The position numbers and the translations under genes were made by a program. Positions 36,082-46,149 of a stretch of 64,000 nt of DNA are shown here, one piece after another. Origin of the DNA: Bacteroides sp. (GTDB lineage Bacteria; Bacteroidota; Bacteroidia; Bacteroidales; Muribaculaceae); NCBI GenBank assembly GCA_014802265.1, contig JAAVCP010000071.1, forward strand, positions 124,001 through 188,000, read 5' to 3'. Position 1 is the stretch's first letter. Every line of letters starts with the position of its first letter. Below the pieces are notes generated by a model, which ran no database searches, was not told the origin of the DNA, and was given only the letters and a program-made list of their open reading frames with translations.

Positions 36082-39000
36082 ATGCGATCGATTTTAACTC
36101 TTATTGCTTTAGTATGCATAATAATTTTCCCTATAACTTCTCAGGGAAATGAATTTCATACTTTCCACCTCGACCACACTTGTGGGCTGAGTAATAATTT
36201 TGTCAGGGGCATTTCTCAAGACAAACATGGTTTTGTGTGGGTTGCCACAATTGACGGGTTAAACCGTTTTGACGGTACACACTTTGAATCGTTTAAGAAA
36301 GAGAACTCCGGTCTTGAAAGTAACGAGATAAATCATATAATTTCAGATCCACACAATCCTGACATCGTGTGGGTAAGTTCAAGGAATGACGGACTGTTCA
36401 AATATGACTACGCAACCGGACTTATTTCCAAATGCTCCGATAGCTTGAGGTCAAATGACATTCCTAACCTATCGTTGTCATCAGACAACAATATCTGGAT
36501 CACCTATTATTCCTTTCCTCCGGAAAAATATAATCCCTCTACCGGGCAGATCACCCGCTTATACGACATCGTGCCCGAGAACTTCAAAGGACATGCGTGG
36601 TGCACCCTGGAAGATGATAACGGGCAATACCTATATATAGGTCATGATGGAAGAGGACTTACGCAAGTAAATCTGAAAAGCAAACAATTCACCAACTTTC
36701 AACCCCAGTCATCTGAAGAAAATACTATCATCGGCAAGCACGTTTATTCTATTCATATTGACCGCAACGGAGAAGTGTGGTGTGGCACTGAAAACGGGAT
36801 ATCAATTTTTTCTCCCTACGACAACTCTTTCAGAAATATAACACACAGTGAAAACTCCTCACTCCCTTCCGGTGCCGTAAAATGTATCCGGGAAATATCT
36901 GACAGTGATATTTGGGTAGGCACTGACAAAGGGGGACTTTGCAAACTGTCTGCAAATAAATGTCTCACACGCGATTACCATTTTGAGACTGTAGGACCTG
37001 ATAGGTCAGCCATAAAGAGGCGACCCCTGATCTCATCATTTGTATCTGCCATTTTCGAAGATTCATTCGGAAATATTTGGATCGGCAATCGCAGTGACGG
37101 CGTTGACGTAGTAAGCTATGAAGCCCCTTTCTTCACCCAGACCCACCCATTCCCATCAGGCGATATATTCCGAAAAAGTCAGGCAGTGTGGAGCCTAACC
37201 ACCGATAAGGAGGAAAATTTATGGATTGGAGGCGAAAATCTTCTAATAAGGAAGGAGAAATATGACAACACTTATTTCTCTTTACCCACCAATCCGGGTG
37301 ATAACGCCGTGGTCTGCGCAATTCACTGTGACAAGGACGGTATATTATGGATAGGCACCTTCAACTCAGGGGTATGGACCTTTAATCCCCGCAACAATCA
37401 GTTTACGCCTGTGGAGATTAACGCAAAAGAAATCAGATGCTTTGCAGAAACTCCTGAAAAGACTATGCTTATCGGGACCCATGAAGGATTATTCCGGTCT
37501 TCAGATAAAAAACATGCTGTTGCTTATGAGGGACTGAATCAGCTCCTGCTTGACAAATATATTATCTCAATGGCTTATGATGCCACAGGAAATCTGTGGG
37601 TAGGCACTTATGGGCATGGAGTAGCTATTGTCAACCGAAACATGAAAGTAAACTTTCTGAAACACGGAGAAATCTTACCCTCTAACACAATCAATCATAT
37701 ATTCGAAGATTCAAAAGGAAACATGTGGCTGGCAACCCGCAACGGGGCAGTGAGAGTGTCAAAACAAAATTATTCCGACTTCACATTATTTGACAATAAT
37801 GACGGACTTCTGAACAATGATGTGAAGGGAATAACAGAAGACTCTGCCGGTAATATCTGGATAAGCACCAACAAGGGGATAGCCCTGCTTAACATGGCAG
37901 ACCAGTCGCTGACCACGTATTCCTACAGTTACGGTAAGCCTCTTTTCTCTTATTGTGAGGGAAGCGTATGCACTGACAGTGAAAACCGGATTTTCTTCGG
38001 ATCTCTTGACGGCTTGACCCATTTTAAACCTTCTCTTATCAACATAAAGAAGCCTGACAGAAAAATCATTCTCAGCGAGATGATTGCAAATGACAGAAAT
38101 GCCACAGATCCCACTCAAAGGATATCAATCCCCATAAATTCCGAGAATATAGAAATTCCATATAACCTCAACACCTTTACCCTGTTATTTTGTAATCCCG
38201 ACATCACTCAGGCTGCCAACTCAGAATATGTATATAATATGAAAGGTGTAAATGAAGTCTGGACCCCTGTCCATAATATAAATGAAGCCGTCTACCGCAG
38301 TCTGCACCCGGGAAACTATGAATTCAGGGTGTGCCACCGACTCAACGGAGAACAATGGAGCGAACCGGTGACGCTTGCCTCCATAAAAATAATTCCTCCC
38401 ATTTACCTGAGATGGTGGGCAAAGATTCTTTATGTGCTTGCCACTGTCATTCTGATTTTATTAATAATCTATTTCTATAAGCATAAGATCGATCTGGAAA
38501 AGAATCTGGCAATTGAGCGGGAGAACAGCAAAAATAATCAATTGCTTAATGAGGAGCGAATGATCTTCTTCACCAATATAACTCATGAATTGCGCACTCC
38601 CCTCTCCCTTATCATAGGTCCGATAGAAGACCTTGTCAATGATAAAGACCTGAAAGCCGAACACCGAAAGAAACTCCTCACCATACGCACAAGCTCAATA
38701 CGCCTGCTAAATCTTATCAACGGAATCCTGGAATTCAGGAAAACCGAGACCCAAAACAAACAGCTTGAAGTGGTGTCGGGTAACTTTGCCAATTTTATTC
38801 GGGAAATCGGTATCCGTTTCAAGGAACTGAACACCAACAACGACCTGTCAATAATTATTGATGTGGCTGACATGGAGGGAAACGAGATGTTTTATGATCC
38901 CGAGGTAATCACAATAATTCTTAATAATCTTCTGGGAAACGCCATAAAATATACTAAATCCGGCTCCGTCACCCTTTCCCTGCAGTTTGTGACAGAGGGA

Positions 39001-40137
39001 CAAGTACGTTTTGCCGACATGAGCGTCAGCGACACCGGAGAAGGTATCGACAAGGATATACTCCCTCATATCTTTGAGCGTTATTACCAGGCAAAACACA
39101 ACCGTAAAGTGTCGGGCACAGGAATAGGGCTTGCTTTGACGAAAAGTCTTGTGGAGCTTCATGAGGCAACAATATCCGTGAAATCAGAGGTAGGTAAGGG
39201 AAGCACATTCACAGTGCGCCTGATTGCTGCAAACTCTTACCCGAATGCAATTCATAAGGAAATCAAAGATTCCGATGAACAGAAATCTTCAAATGCTACA
39301 AAAGACAACCCCAATGACGATGAAAAACTCACCCTGCTGGCAGTGGAAGACGACGATGACGTGAGGAATTACATCGCACAGGCATTGAGTGATGACTTTA
39401 AGGTATACTGCGCATCAAATGGCAAAGAAGGTCTGGAAATTGCCATGAAAGTGATTCCGGATATTATTGTGAGTGACATAATGATGCCTGTGATGGACGG
39501 TATAGAATTACTGACAAAAATAAAATCAGAAACCGCGATCAGTCACATACCCGTAATCCTCCTCACTGCGAAAGATTCTATCCTCGACAAAGAAGAGGGG
39601 TATGCTTCCGGTGCTGATTCCTACATTACAAAACCATTTAGCGCGAATCTGCTCAGAACACGTATTAACAATATTATTGAAGGAAGACATAAACTGACTA
39701 TGAGAATGCTTGACGTATCTCCGGCTGCCGAGAATGATGAAGAGGCACCGCAAAATAATCCTGCCGATGACACGAAGCAGAACGAAATCGAACTGACATC
39801 GTTTGACCGGGAATTTATCACGAAATTCAAAAAACTGACAATTGAAAACATAGAGCAGGAAGAGCTTGACATAGCATTCTTCACCGACAAGATGTGTATG
39901 AGCCATTCTACTCTTTACAGAAAGGTGAAGAGCATCACCGGGCTGACCCCGAATGAATTTATCCGCACAATAAAATTGCACGAGGCGGCAGAGATGCTTA
40001 TGAGTGGGAAAGTGGCTCTCTCAGACATTCCGTTCCGCACCGGCTTTAACAGTGCCGCTTATTTCCGTAGGGTGTTCAAGAAAGAATTCGGGATGTCACC
40101 CACAGATTATGTCAACCAAAACAAGACCACAACATAG
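36082..40137 (+). CDS. Hybrid two-component system regulator (HTCS)
   Basis: 1351 residues from the ATG at 36082 (MRSILTLIALVCI, a signal peptide); a TTG 18 bp upstream is less likely. Order of domains: two beta-propellers of regulator repeats (about 25-690, with many GxIWIGT-type blades), a Y_Y_Y domain (about 690-770), one membrane span (about 776-800, WWAKILYVLATVILILLIIY), a HisKA histidine in THELRTPL at about 835, the ATPase boxes (NNLLGNAIKYT, GTGIGLAL), a receiver with SDIMMPVMDG (aspartate about 1132), and an AraC-type DNA-binding domain (about 1255-1350). HTCS sensors bind a glycan fragment in the periplasm and turn on their locus. It is divergent from the SusCD pairs and likely controls them and the neighbouring enzyme genes. 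Confidence 0.95.
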   Translation: MRSILTLIALVCIIIFPITSQGNEFHTFHLDHTCGLSNNFVRGISQDKHGFVWVATIDGLNRFDGTHFESFKKENSGLESNEINHIISDPHNPDIVWVSSRNDGLFKYDYATGLISKCSDSLRSNDIPNLSLSSDNNIWITYYSFPPEKYNPSTGQITRLYDIVPENFKGHAWCTLEDDNGQYLYIGHDGRGLTQVNLKSKQFTNFQPQSSEENTIIGKHVYSIHIDRNGEVWCGTENGISIFSPYDNSFRNITHSENSSLPSGAVKCIREISDSDIWVGTDKGGLCKLSANKCLTRDYHFETVGPDRSAIKRRPLISSFVSAIFEDSFGNIWIGNRSDGVDVVSYEAPFFTQTHPFPSGDIFRKSQAVWSLTTDKEENLWIGGENLLIRKEKYDNTYFSLPTNPGDNAVVCAIHCDKDGILWIGTFNSGVWTFNPRNNQFTPVEINAKEIRCFAETPEKTMLIGTHEGLFRSSDKKHAVAYEGLNQLLLDKYIISMAYDATGNLWVGTYGHGVAIVNRNMKVNFLKHGEILPSNTINHIFEDSKGNMWLATRNGAVRVSKQNYSDFTLFDNNDGLLNNDVKGITEDSAGNIWISTNKGIALLNMADQSLTTYSYSYGKPLFSYCEGSVCTDSENRIFFGSLDGLTHFKPSLINIKKPDRKIILSEMIANDRNATDPTQRISIPINSENIEIPYNLNTFTLLFCNPDITQAANSEYVYNMKGVNEVWTPVHNINEAVYRSLHPGNYEFRVCHRLNGEQWSEPVTLASIKIIPPIYLRWWAKILYVLATVILILLIIYFYKHKIDLEKNLAIERENSKNNQLLNEERMIFFTNITHELRTPLSLIIGPIEDLVNDKDLKAEHRKKLLTIRTSSIRLLNLINGILEFRKTETQNKQLEVVSGNFANFIREIGIRFKELNTNNDLSIIIDVADMEGNEMFYDPEVITIILNNLLGNAIKYTKSGSVTLSLQFVTEGQVRFADMSVSDTGEGIDKDILPHIFERYYQAKHNRKVSGTGIGLALTKSLVELHEATISVKSEVGKGSTFTVRLIAANSYPNAIHKEIKDSDEQKSSNATKDNPNDDEKLTLLAVEDDDDVRNYIAQALSDDFKVYCASNGKEGLEIAMKVIPDIIVSDIMMPVMDGIELLTKIKSETAISHIPVILLTAKDSILDKEEGYASGADSYITKPFSANLLRTRINNIIEGRHKLTMRMLDVSPAAENDEEAPQNNPADDTKQNEIELTSFDREFITKFKKLTIENIEQEELDIAFFTDKMCMSHSTLYRKVKSITGLTPNEFIRTIKLHEAAEMLMSGKVALSDIPFRTGFNSAAYFRRVFKKEFGMSPTDYVNQNKTTT

Positions 40138-40204
40138 TTCGCAATCAGTTGATTCTGAGGGAGACGATAATCCTGACCGAGAGAAATTATAAAATCTAAT
40201 AATT

Positions 40205-42511
40205 ATGAAAATTAAAAATTTTTTTGTGTTTGCAGCGTGTCTGCTGGCAACGTATGTGTGCCACGCTGAAATCCCGGTTGTGACCGGTGAAACCTGGCAT
40301 GACACCGAAGGCAACCACATCAACTGCCACGGTGGGGGGATTCTTAAGGCTCCTGACGGCATCTACTATTGGTATGGAGAAAACAGAGAGCAGAAAGCCC
40401 CCCAGAAGGGAGTGGCTTGCTACTCTTCCACCGACCTCAAAAATTGGCAGAACCGTGGCATTGTAATGCCCGTGAGCGATGAGGAGGGGGCAATTATTGA
40501 AAAGGGTTCCACCATAGAGCGACCAAAGGTGATTTATAACCCCAAGACCGGGAAATATGTGATGTGGTTTCACCACGAGCTGAAAGGCAGAGGATATGAG
40601 GCAGCCCATGCAGCCTGTGCCGTAGCAGACAATCCGCTTGGTCCCTTTGTCCCACTGAAAAGCGGAAGAGTAAATCCGGGAAAATTACCCCTTAATCTTG
40701 ACCCGGCTCAAAAGCCCTCCGCCGATAAGCTTCAGATGGAATGGTGGACACCGGAATGGCACGCTGAGATTGAAAAAGGACTCTTCACTTTCCGTGATCT
40801 TGACGGAGGTCAAATGTCGCGCGACATGACTCTATATGTTGATGAGGACGGCACGGCATACCATATTTACTCCTCTGAGGATAACCTTACTCTCCAGATT
40901 GCGGAACTTGATGACACTTTCACAAACCACACCGGGAAATATATCCGCATTTTCCCGGGAGGACACAATGAGGCACCCGCTCTTTTTAAGAAAGACGGGA
41001 AATATTGGATGATTACGTCAGGGTGTACCGGTTGGGCTCCAAATGAGGCACGTATGATGTGGGCTGACTCGCTATTGGGAGATTGGCACAGCATGCCTAA
41101 CCCATGTCAAGGTCCGGGGGCTGAGAAAACTTTCGGTGCCCAAAGCACATATATCCTCACCGATGGAGATGACATAACTTTCATGGCTGACATCTGGAAA
41201 CCCAAGAACCTTCCCGATTCACGTCATCTCTGGCTCCCGATAACTTTTGACAATAACGGTACCCCGGTCATCAACAAGCCCGGCAAGTCGGCTGAGTTAG
41301 TGCCCGTGGCTGATGGTTTCAGCAGCACATCTGTCAATACGACAGTGTTCCGTACAAATTCCCTCGTCTCTGACGGTGACACGCAATACGTCTCTTTCTA
41401 TGATCCGGAAGGGTATGTGACTCTTGGAAAACGCAAACATGGCAGCGGCAAATGGGAGCTTCACCGCACTCAGTATAAAGGTAATGTGAAAGACGGTCAC
41501 AACATAATCAGCATGGGTGTTGACGGCGATGGCTACGTCCATGTCTCTTTTGATCATCATGGCAACCCATTGCATTATGCAAAGGGTATTAAACCCGGCA
41601 GCCTTGAATTGGGTGACTTGCAGCCCATGACCGGTGTTGATGAAGGGAATGTAACTTATCCGGAATTTTATTCTCTGTCAAACGGTGACCTGCTGTTTGT
41701 TTACCGGTCAGGAGCATCGGGACGTGGCAATATGGCTATCAACCGTTATGACCTTAAAAGCGGCAAATGGGTCAGGGTGCAAGATTCCCTGATTGACGGT
41801 GAAGAGGAACGCAGCCCTTATTGGCAGCTCTATATTGACGGCAATGACGTAATGCATGTTTCGTGGGTATGGCGCGAGACGTGGCTGGTGGAGACCAACC
41901 ATGATATGTGTTATGCAAAATCGTCTGACGGTGGGAAGACATGGCAGAAATCTGACGGTTCTACCTATACTCTCCCCATCACTGCCAAGAATGCGGAATA
42001 CGCATGGCAGATTCCCCAGAACTCTGAACTTATCAACCAGACTTCCATGACGGCTGATTCCAACTCTAACCCTTATATTGTGACCTATTGGCGTGAGCAG
42101 GATTCCGATATCCCGCAATACCGTGTAATCTGGAACGACGGCAACCGATGGAATCAGAAACAGATTTCCAACCGCACTCAGCCATTTTCTCTCTCCGGAG
42201 GCGGCACAAAGATGATACCAATTGCGCGACCTCGTGTAGTAGCTGATAGTGATTATATCGGTGTGGTTTTCCGAGATAGGGAGCGTGGCAGCGTAGTGTC
42301 ATTGGCAGAAACGACCACCGGAGCCGACGGCTTCTGGACTATTTATGACGTGACCGACTTTGATGTAGACGCCTGGGAACCATCGGTTGACACCCAACTA
42401 TGGCGTGACAACAAAAAGCTGCAAATCTTTGTACAGCCCACTCATCAAGGCGACGGAGAAAAAGCGATAGAATCAGCTCCGACTACCGTCTCTGTCCTCG
42501 AACTTAACTAA
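40205..42511 (+). CDS. Secreted GH43 (exo-galactanase-like) - BNR_4 fusion enzyme
   Basis: 768 residues with a signal peptide (KNFFVFAACLLATYVCHA). Residues about 25-370 are GH43; the opening WHDTEGNHINCHGGGILKAP followed by YYWYGEN is the pattern of subfamily 24, exo-beta-1,3-galactanases. Residues about 375-768 are a BNR_4 propeller (VSFYDPEGYVTLGKRKHGSG, DGHNIISMGVDGDGYVHVSF), the fold of GH145 rhamnosidases and PL24/25 lyases. In Bacteroides thetaiotaomicron, as I recall, GH43_24 and GH145 are adjacent separate genes for arabinogalactan. Here they are joined. It follows the HTCS gene by 67 bp. Activity of the BNR_4 half on rhamnose-glucuronate is inference. Confidence 0.82.
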   Translation: MKIKNFFVFAACLLATYVCHAEIPVVTGETWHDTEGNHINCHGGGILKAPDGIYYWYGENREQKAPQKGVACYSSTDLKNWQNRGIVMPVSDEEGAIIEKGSTIERPKVIYNPKTGKYVMWFHHELKGRGYEAAHAACAVADNPLGPFVPLKSGRVNPGKLPLNLDPAQKPSADKLQMEWWTPEWHAEIEKGLFTFRDLDGGQMSRDMTLYVDEDGTAYHIYSSEDNLTLQIAELDDTFTNHTGKYIRIFPGGHNEAPALFKKDGKYWMITSGCTGWAPNEARMMWADSLLGDWHSMPNPCQGPGAEKTFGAQSTYILTDGDDITFMADIWKPKNLPDSRHLWLPITFDNNGTPVINKPGKSAELVPVADGFSSTSVNTTVFRTNSLVSDGDTQYVSFYDPEGYVTLGKRKHGSGKWELHRTQYKGNVKDGHNIISMGVDGDGYVHVSFDHHGNPLHYAKGIKPGSLELGDLQPMTGVDEGNVTYPEFYSLSNGDLLFVYRSGASGRGNMAINRYDLKSGKWVRVQDSLIDGEEERSPYWQLYIDGNDVMHVSWVWRETWLVETNHDMCYAKSSDGGKTWQKSDGSTYTLPITAKNAEYAWQIPQNSELINQTSMTADSNSNPYIVTYWREQDSDIPQYRVIWNDGNRWNQKQISNRTQPFSLSGGGTKMIPIARPRVVADSDYIGVVFRDRERGSVVSLAETTTGADGFWTIYDVTDFDVDAWEPSVDTQLWRDNKKLQIFVQPTHQGDGEKAIESAPTTVSVLELN

Positions 42512-42563
42512 AATCCCAAGGAAACCGACGAGCATTTTAAAGCAAAAATAATCAGTTAAATAT

Positions 42564-42600
42564 AAGGGTGTATCAAAATTCGGAATTTTGATACACCCTT
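42564..42600. terminator. Hairpin terminator, family member with compensatory change
   Basis: Perfect 17-bp arms starting AAGGGTGTATCAAAATT with a 3-nt loop. Compared with the hairpins at 12756 and 60099, GGGCG/CGCCC is replaced by GGGTG/CACCC on both sides, keeping pairing. It lies between the convergent GH43-BNR_4 and transglutaminase genes. Confidence 0.8.
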
Positions 42601-42740
42601 CCCATTTATCATAATCTTCCGTATTATTACAATTCGGCTTATAGTTCCCTCTTGCGTCCTATGAGTGAACCCACGGGTTCATCTCATCCCTCATTTAACT
42701 CTTCGGATTATAAATATGGGTTTGTTACACTGATGCCAAA

Positions 42741-45287
42741 TTATTTGAGACGGGAAAGAATGTTGAGGAGGGTCTCGCCAAGACCAATAGTGTAACCAGT
42801 GGAAACCCAGACAACACGATTAAAAGTATCAGCAACCACAAAGATGGGTTGACCAGGATTTTCAAGATGAAGAGACTCTATAATCTCATTGCGGGTGACG
42901 CCATCATTGTCAATGCCAAACACAACATTATCCGGAAGATTCGGGAAAACAGTTTTGTCAAACCTTGATGCCCGGTCGGCATCTTCAAACAAAATCATTA
43001 TTTTCCTACCATCATTCTGCAACGATGAGGCAACTGCCGATATGTCGTTAAGCGCATGTGCCGACGGTTCGTGATTCGGAGAGATAATACCAAGGACATA
43101 ATATCCGCGACCAGTGGTTGAGAGCAGACTCTTGTCCTCGTCAGTTACCAAATCGTGATAAATATTCTCGGCATTCAATGAACCGATCACAGACAATACA
43201 CTGTTGTCCTGACGAATCTTCATCTCCAGATTAGTGGTCTCACCCGGATTTATAAAGAACACCTCACTTTTTGCCAGTACTCCCCCATTGGCGAGACGCT
43301 GCCCGGTGGTAAGGATATATTGTCCCTCGTCAAGCTCATAAGGTGTAGCAAAAATCGTAGAAACAGATCCTTCCTCATCAAACTCCAACAGGCGCGGACT
43401 CCCGTCTTCTATCTTAGATATTGAGAATTGCGAATAATATTTCGGATCAACAATATACCCCTCCGGTTGATAACTAATCATCAGGCTACCTTTTGAAGAC
43501 ACATTGTCATCTGCAATTTCCTCATTTGAGAACACTGCGTCAGCCCATGTCTTTCCGTCAGTGGAATATTGTGTCGCCCCTGTCACCGGATCAATTCTTG
43601 CCGGAATGCCCAGGCTTCGAGCCATCGCCACAAAGAATATGTTTCTTGAGAGGGCATCCCCCTTCTTCTCACCCAAGACTGCACCGGGACTCATACGCAG
43701 GCGCTGTGGGTTTTCATTATCGGCAGGAGCAACAAATGATGACACCCATTCCACCAATGCTTTCGGATCAGACCTGAAGGCAGTCATCTCAGCATCAGAG
43801 AAACCTCTGAAACGGTTTGTCAGTATAGATCTCCACGGTGTCAACCCCTCGTTTTCTATTCTCGGACTCAACACATATTTGGCATTGAAATCATCAGCGC
43901 AGTCCATGTCGGTAAATGTAACATGGTCTATTATCACGCTCGGATCAATGTCACGCCGGTCCTTTTCAGTCACGTTGAGCAGAAGGGCAATTGCCTTCCC
44001 CCTCTTATCTGCCGGAAGCGACTCTATGGCTCTAACTATGTTTCTATGATTACCACGCGATTCAATAAGGATTTTTTCCAACTTCTCAGCATCAACGCCG
44101 AGTTTTGAGGCAGCTTCACGCGCACTTTTCGGGTCAGCGAAGGTAGCCATGTATGCATTTCTAATGGAATCTTCCTCATGCAGCCGCCTGTCATTCTCTG
44201 CCCGCTGCGCAGGAGTTGCCTTAGGCAGTTTCGCTCCTGAAGGTGGGGGAACTATATCAAGTTCAAATGCCCCGGCATAGCTGCCGTCTTTGTCAAGCAC
44301 AATGTCAAGTCCGGAAGGCGATGATTCAAAATCTTTTGCGTTACCTTTTGCCCAACCGAAGTTTTTACCATCTGTTGCCCACACCACAAGGTCGCCAAGT
44401 CCGGCTGTGAGTGATGCCTTTCCCTCAGCATCAGCCGTCTTAGTCACGGCAGGATAATACTCTGCATAATTATAAATGCAGAAATTCACTTTTGCACCAT
44501 TTGCAGGGGTGCCGTCAGGATAACGCACTGTCACCGGCAAGGTTGCCACCGGAGCATAGTTTGAGGTCACATTAATCCTTGTGGAAAGGGGTTGTTTAAG
44601 CAGCACCTCTTCAGGACCCTGATAATCACCGACGACATTAGTATTCATCAGAATGCCGCGCGAAGCGGGATCATTAAACCAGGCAAGGTCTAATATCGGC
44701 TCAGGCTCACATGCCCCCAAGAAGTGCCATTCCCCGTCAGCCCATGCCTCCACCCAGGCATGATTATCATCGGTATGTGCCCAACGGGGAGTATAGATCT
44801 GTCGGGCAGGAATGCCCACAGACCGCAATGCAGCCACGGTAAATGTAGATTCCTCACCACAACGCCCTATAGCCTGACTTACACTCGACAAGGGGGAAGA
44901 TGTGCGCGCATCGGAAGGCTTATATGTCATCTTTTCATGACACCAGTGGTTAACCTCCAATATGGCATCTTTCATCGGAAGCCCCTTCACCCTGTCTTTC
45001 AGCTCTTCATAAAACACCATTCGGGCATTATCAAGATTTTCATTATTGACACGCACGGGAAGCACAAAATGAAGGAACTCCCTGTCGGGCACATTCTTGC
45101 CCCACGGCATTTCCTCTCTTGCGCGGAGGGAGGCATCTATGTTAGAGAGATAAAAGTCCTCACTGTAGTCGGCTTTGTCAGGCAATGACATGGAGGAATA
45201 CAGAAAGTCGAGTGCCTCCTGCCGGGTTATCGGAAAGGCGGATAGCGACGACAGGAGGAAAAAGGTGGTTATATAAGGTAATCTCAT
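42741..45287 (-). CDS. Secreted transglutaminase-like protein with thioredoxin-like C-terminus
   Basis: 848 residues with a signal peptide (FFLLSSLSAFP). The first transglutaminase/peptidase core has the catalytic cysteine in GRCGEESTFTVAALRSVG near 142 and the histidine in DDNHAWVEAWADGEW near 175. Later comes a Big/carboxypeptidase-like beta domain (about 240-330) and a second transglutaminase-like region (about 530-590, GEKKGDALSRNIFFVAMARSLGIPARI) in which the cysteine position is not Cys. The last 120 residues resemble a thioredoxin fold without the CxxC. Such proteins often sit beside cutC in Bacteroides. A peptidase or peptidoglycan/glycopeptide role is likely. It follows cutC by 15 bp. 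Confidence 0.8.
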   Translation of the reverse strand: MRLPYITTFFLLSSLSAFPITRQEALDFLYSSMSLPDKADYSEDFYLSNIDASLRAREEMPWGKNVPDREFLHFVLPVRVNNENLDNARMVFYEELKDRVKGLPMKDAILEVNHWCHEKMTYKPSDARTSSPLSSVSQAIGRCGEESTFTVAALRSVGIPARQIYTPRWAHTDDNHAWVEAWADGEWHFLGACEPEPILDLAWFNDPASRGILMNTNVVGDYQGPEEVLLKQPLSTRINVTSNYAPVATLPVTVRYPDGTPANGAKVNFCIYNYAEYYPAVTKTADAEGKASLTAGLGDLVVWATDGKNFGWAKGNAKDFESSPSGLDIVLDKDGSYAGAFELDIVPPPSGAKLPKATPAQRAENDRRLHEEDSIRNAYMATFADPKSAREAASKLGVDAEKLEKILIESRGNHRNIVRAIESLPADKRGKAIALLLNVTEKDRRDIDPSVIIDHVTFTDMDCADDFNAKYVLSPRIENEGLTPWRSILTNRFRGFSDAEMTAFRSDPKALVEWVSSFVAPADNENPQRLRMSPGAVLGEKKGDALSRNIFFVAMARSLGIPARIDPVTGATQYSTDGKTWADAVFSNEEIADDNVSSKGSLMISYQPEGYIVDPKYYSQFSISKIEDGSPRLLEFDEEGSVSTIFATPYELDEGQYILTTGQRLANGGVLAKSEVFFINPGETTNLEMKIRQDNSVLSVIGSLNAENIYHDLVTDEDKSLLSTTGRGYYVLGIISPNHEPSAHALNDISAVASSLQNDGRKIMILFEDADRASRFDKTVFPNLPDNVVFGIDNDGVTRNEIIESLHLENPGQPIFVVADTFNRVVWVSTGYTIGLGETLLNILSRLK

Positions 45288-45302
45288 CTCAGAGAGGTGG
45301 TG

Positions 45303-46076
45303 TTATTTGATATTTTTACAAAGAGCTGCCACCATATCCGGAGATGTGGTGAGCGAAGAGTATTCGTCGGATCCGGGTGCACCCATCGCCACGATAGGAC
45401 GACGGAAACGCATTCCGCTGGCTATGGGTTTACGTGCGGTGGAATGGATTGCATCTACCCCTGTCACGGCAATAATGTCGGCAGCATTCGACGGGTTAAT
45501 GCCTGACCCTGCCATGATGGTTATCCTACCGGCAGCAAGGGTCATCAGCTTCTTCAGCATCTCTATGCCTTTAACGGCAGTCGAGGTCATACCCGAGGTC
45601 AACAGGCAGTCAACGCCGAGCGATATGATTGCCTCAAGACTGCTCTTCGCGTCACGGCTCACATCAAAAGCACGGTGGAAAGTGACCTGTGGCTTAGGCT
45701 TGCCATATTCGGCAGCCGCGTTGTGGGCAGCCTCGATAAGACGGCGACACGCCTCGACATCAACATCACCGTCGGCTGTCAGCACTCCGATCACTATTCC
45801 GGAAGCACCAATCTTTATAGCCTCCCTGATGTCGGATATCATAAGCTGAAGTTCATCTTCAGAATATAGGAAATCGCCGGAACGAGGGCGTATCAGCACA
45901 TTCACCTCCGGAATGCCTGAATCTACAGCAGCCTTTATCAAACCGTATGACGGGGTAAGCCCCCCTTCCGAGAGCCCTGAACATAATTCTATGCGGGTTG
46001 CTCCGCCTCGCTTAGCGGCAATCAGGCTTGCAAGATTGCCGCAACATATCTCTAAAACCATAATCTTCGTTTTCAA
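45303..46076 (-). CDS. cutC: CutC family protein
   Basis: 257 residues, a TIM barrel of the CutC family: EICCGNLASLIAAKRGGATRIELC, then PEVNVLIRPRSGDFLYSEDE and AGSGINPSNAADI. The name copper homeostasis protein comes from early E. coli work and its direct role in copper is disputed; a metabolic enzyme role is equally possible. In Bacteroides cutC genes commonly sit in glycosidase clusters, as here between the fucosidase and the transglutaminase-like gene. Full length and intact. Confidence 0.9.
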   Translation of the reverse strand: MKTKIMVLEICCGNLASLIAAKRGGATRIELCSGLSEGGLTPSYGLIKAAVDSGIPEVNVLIRPRSGDFLYSEDELQLMISDIREAIKIGASGIVIGVLTADGDVDVEACRRLIEAAHNAAAEYGKPKPQVTFHRAFDVSRDAKSSLEAIISLGVDCLLTSGMTSTAVKGIEMLKKLMTLAAGRITIMAGSGINPSNAADIIAVTGVDAIHSTARKPIASGMRFRRPIVAMGAPGSDEYSSLTTSPDMVAALCKNIK

Positions 46077-46149
46077 TTATTATCAGAGGTTACGATGAAT
46101 GTTAGCAGAGATTATAATGAAACCTCATTGCTTCCCTTAAATCATAACG

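Noticed and set aside
43504-44049. Plus-strand open frame of 181 codons inside the transglutaminase-like gene
   Set aside because: Shadow of the minus-strand gene, no start signal or family features.
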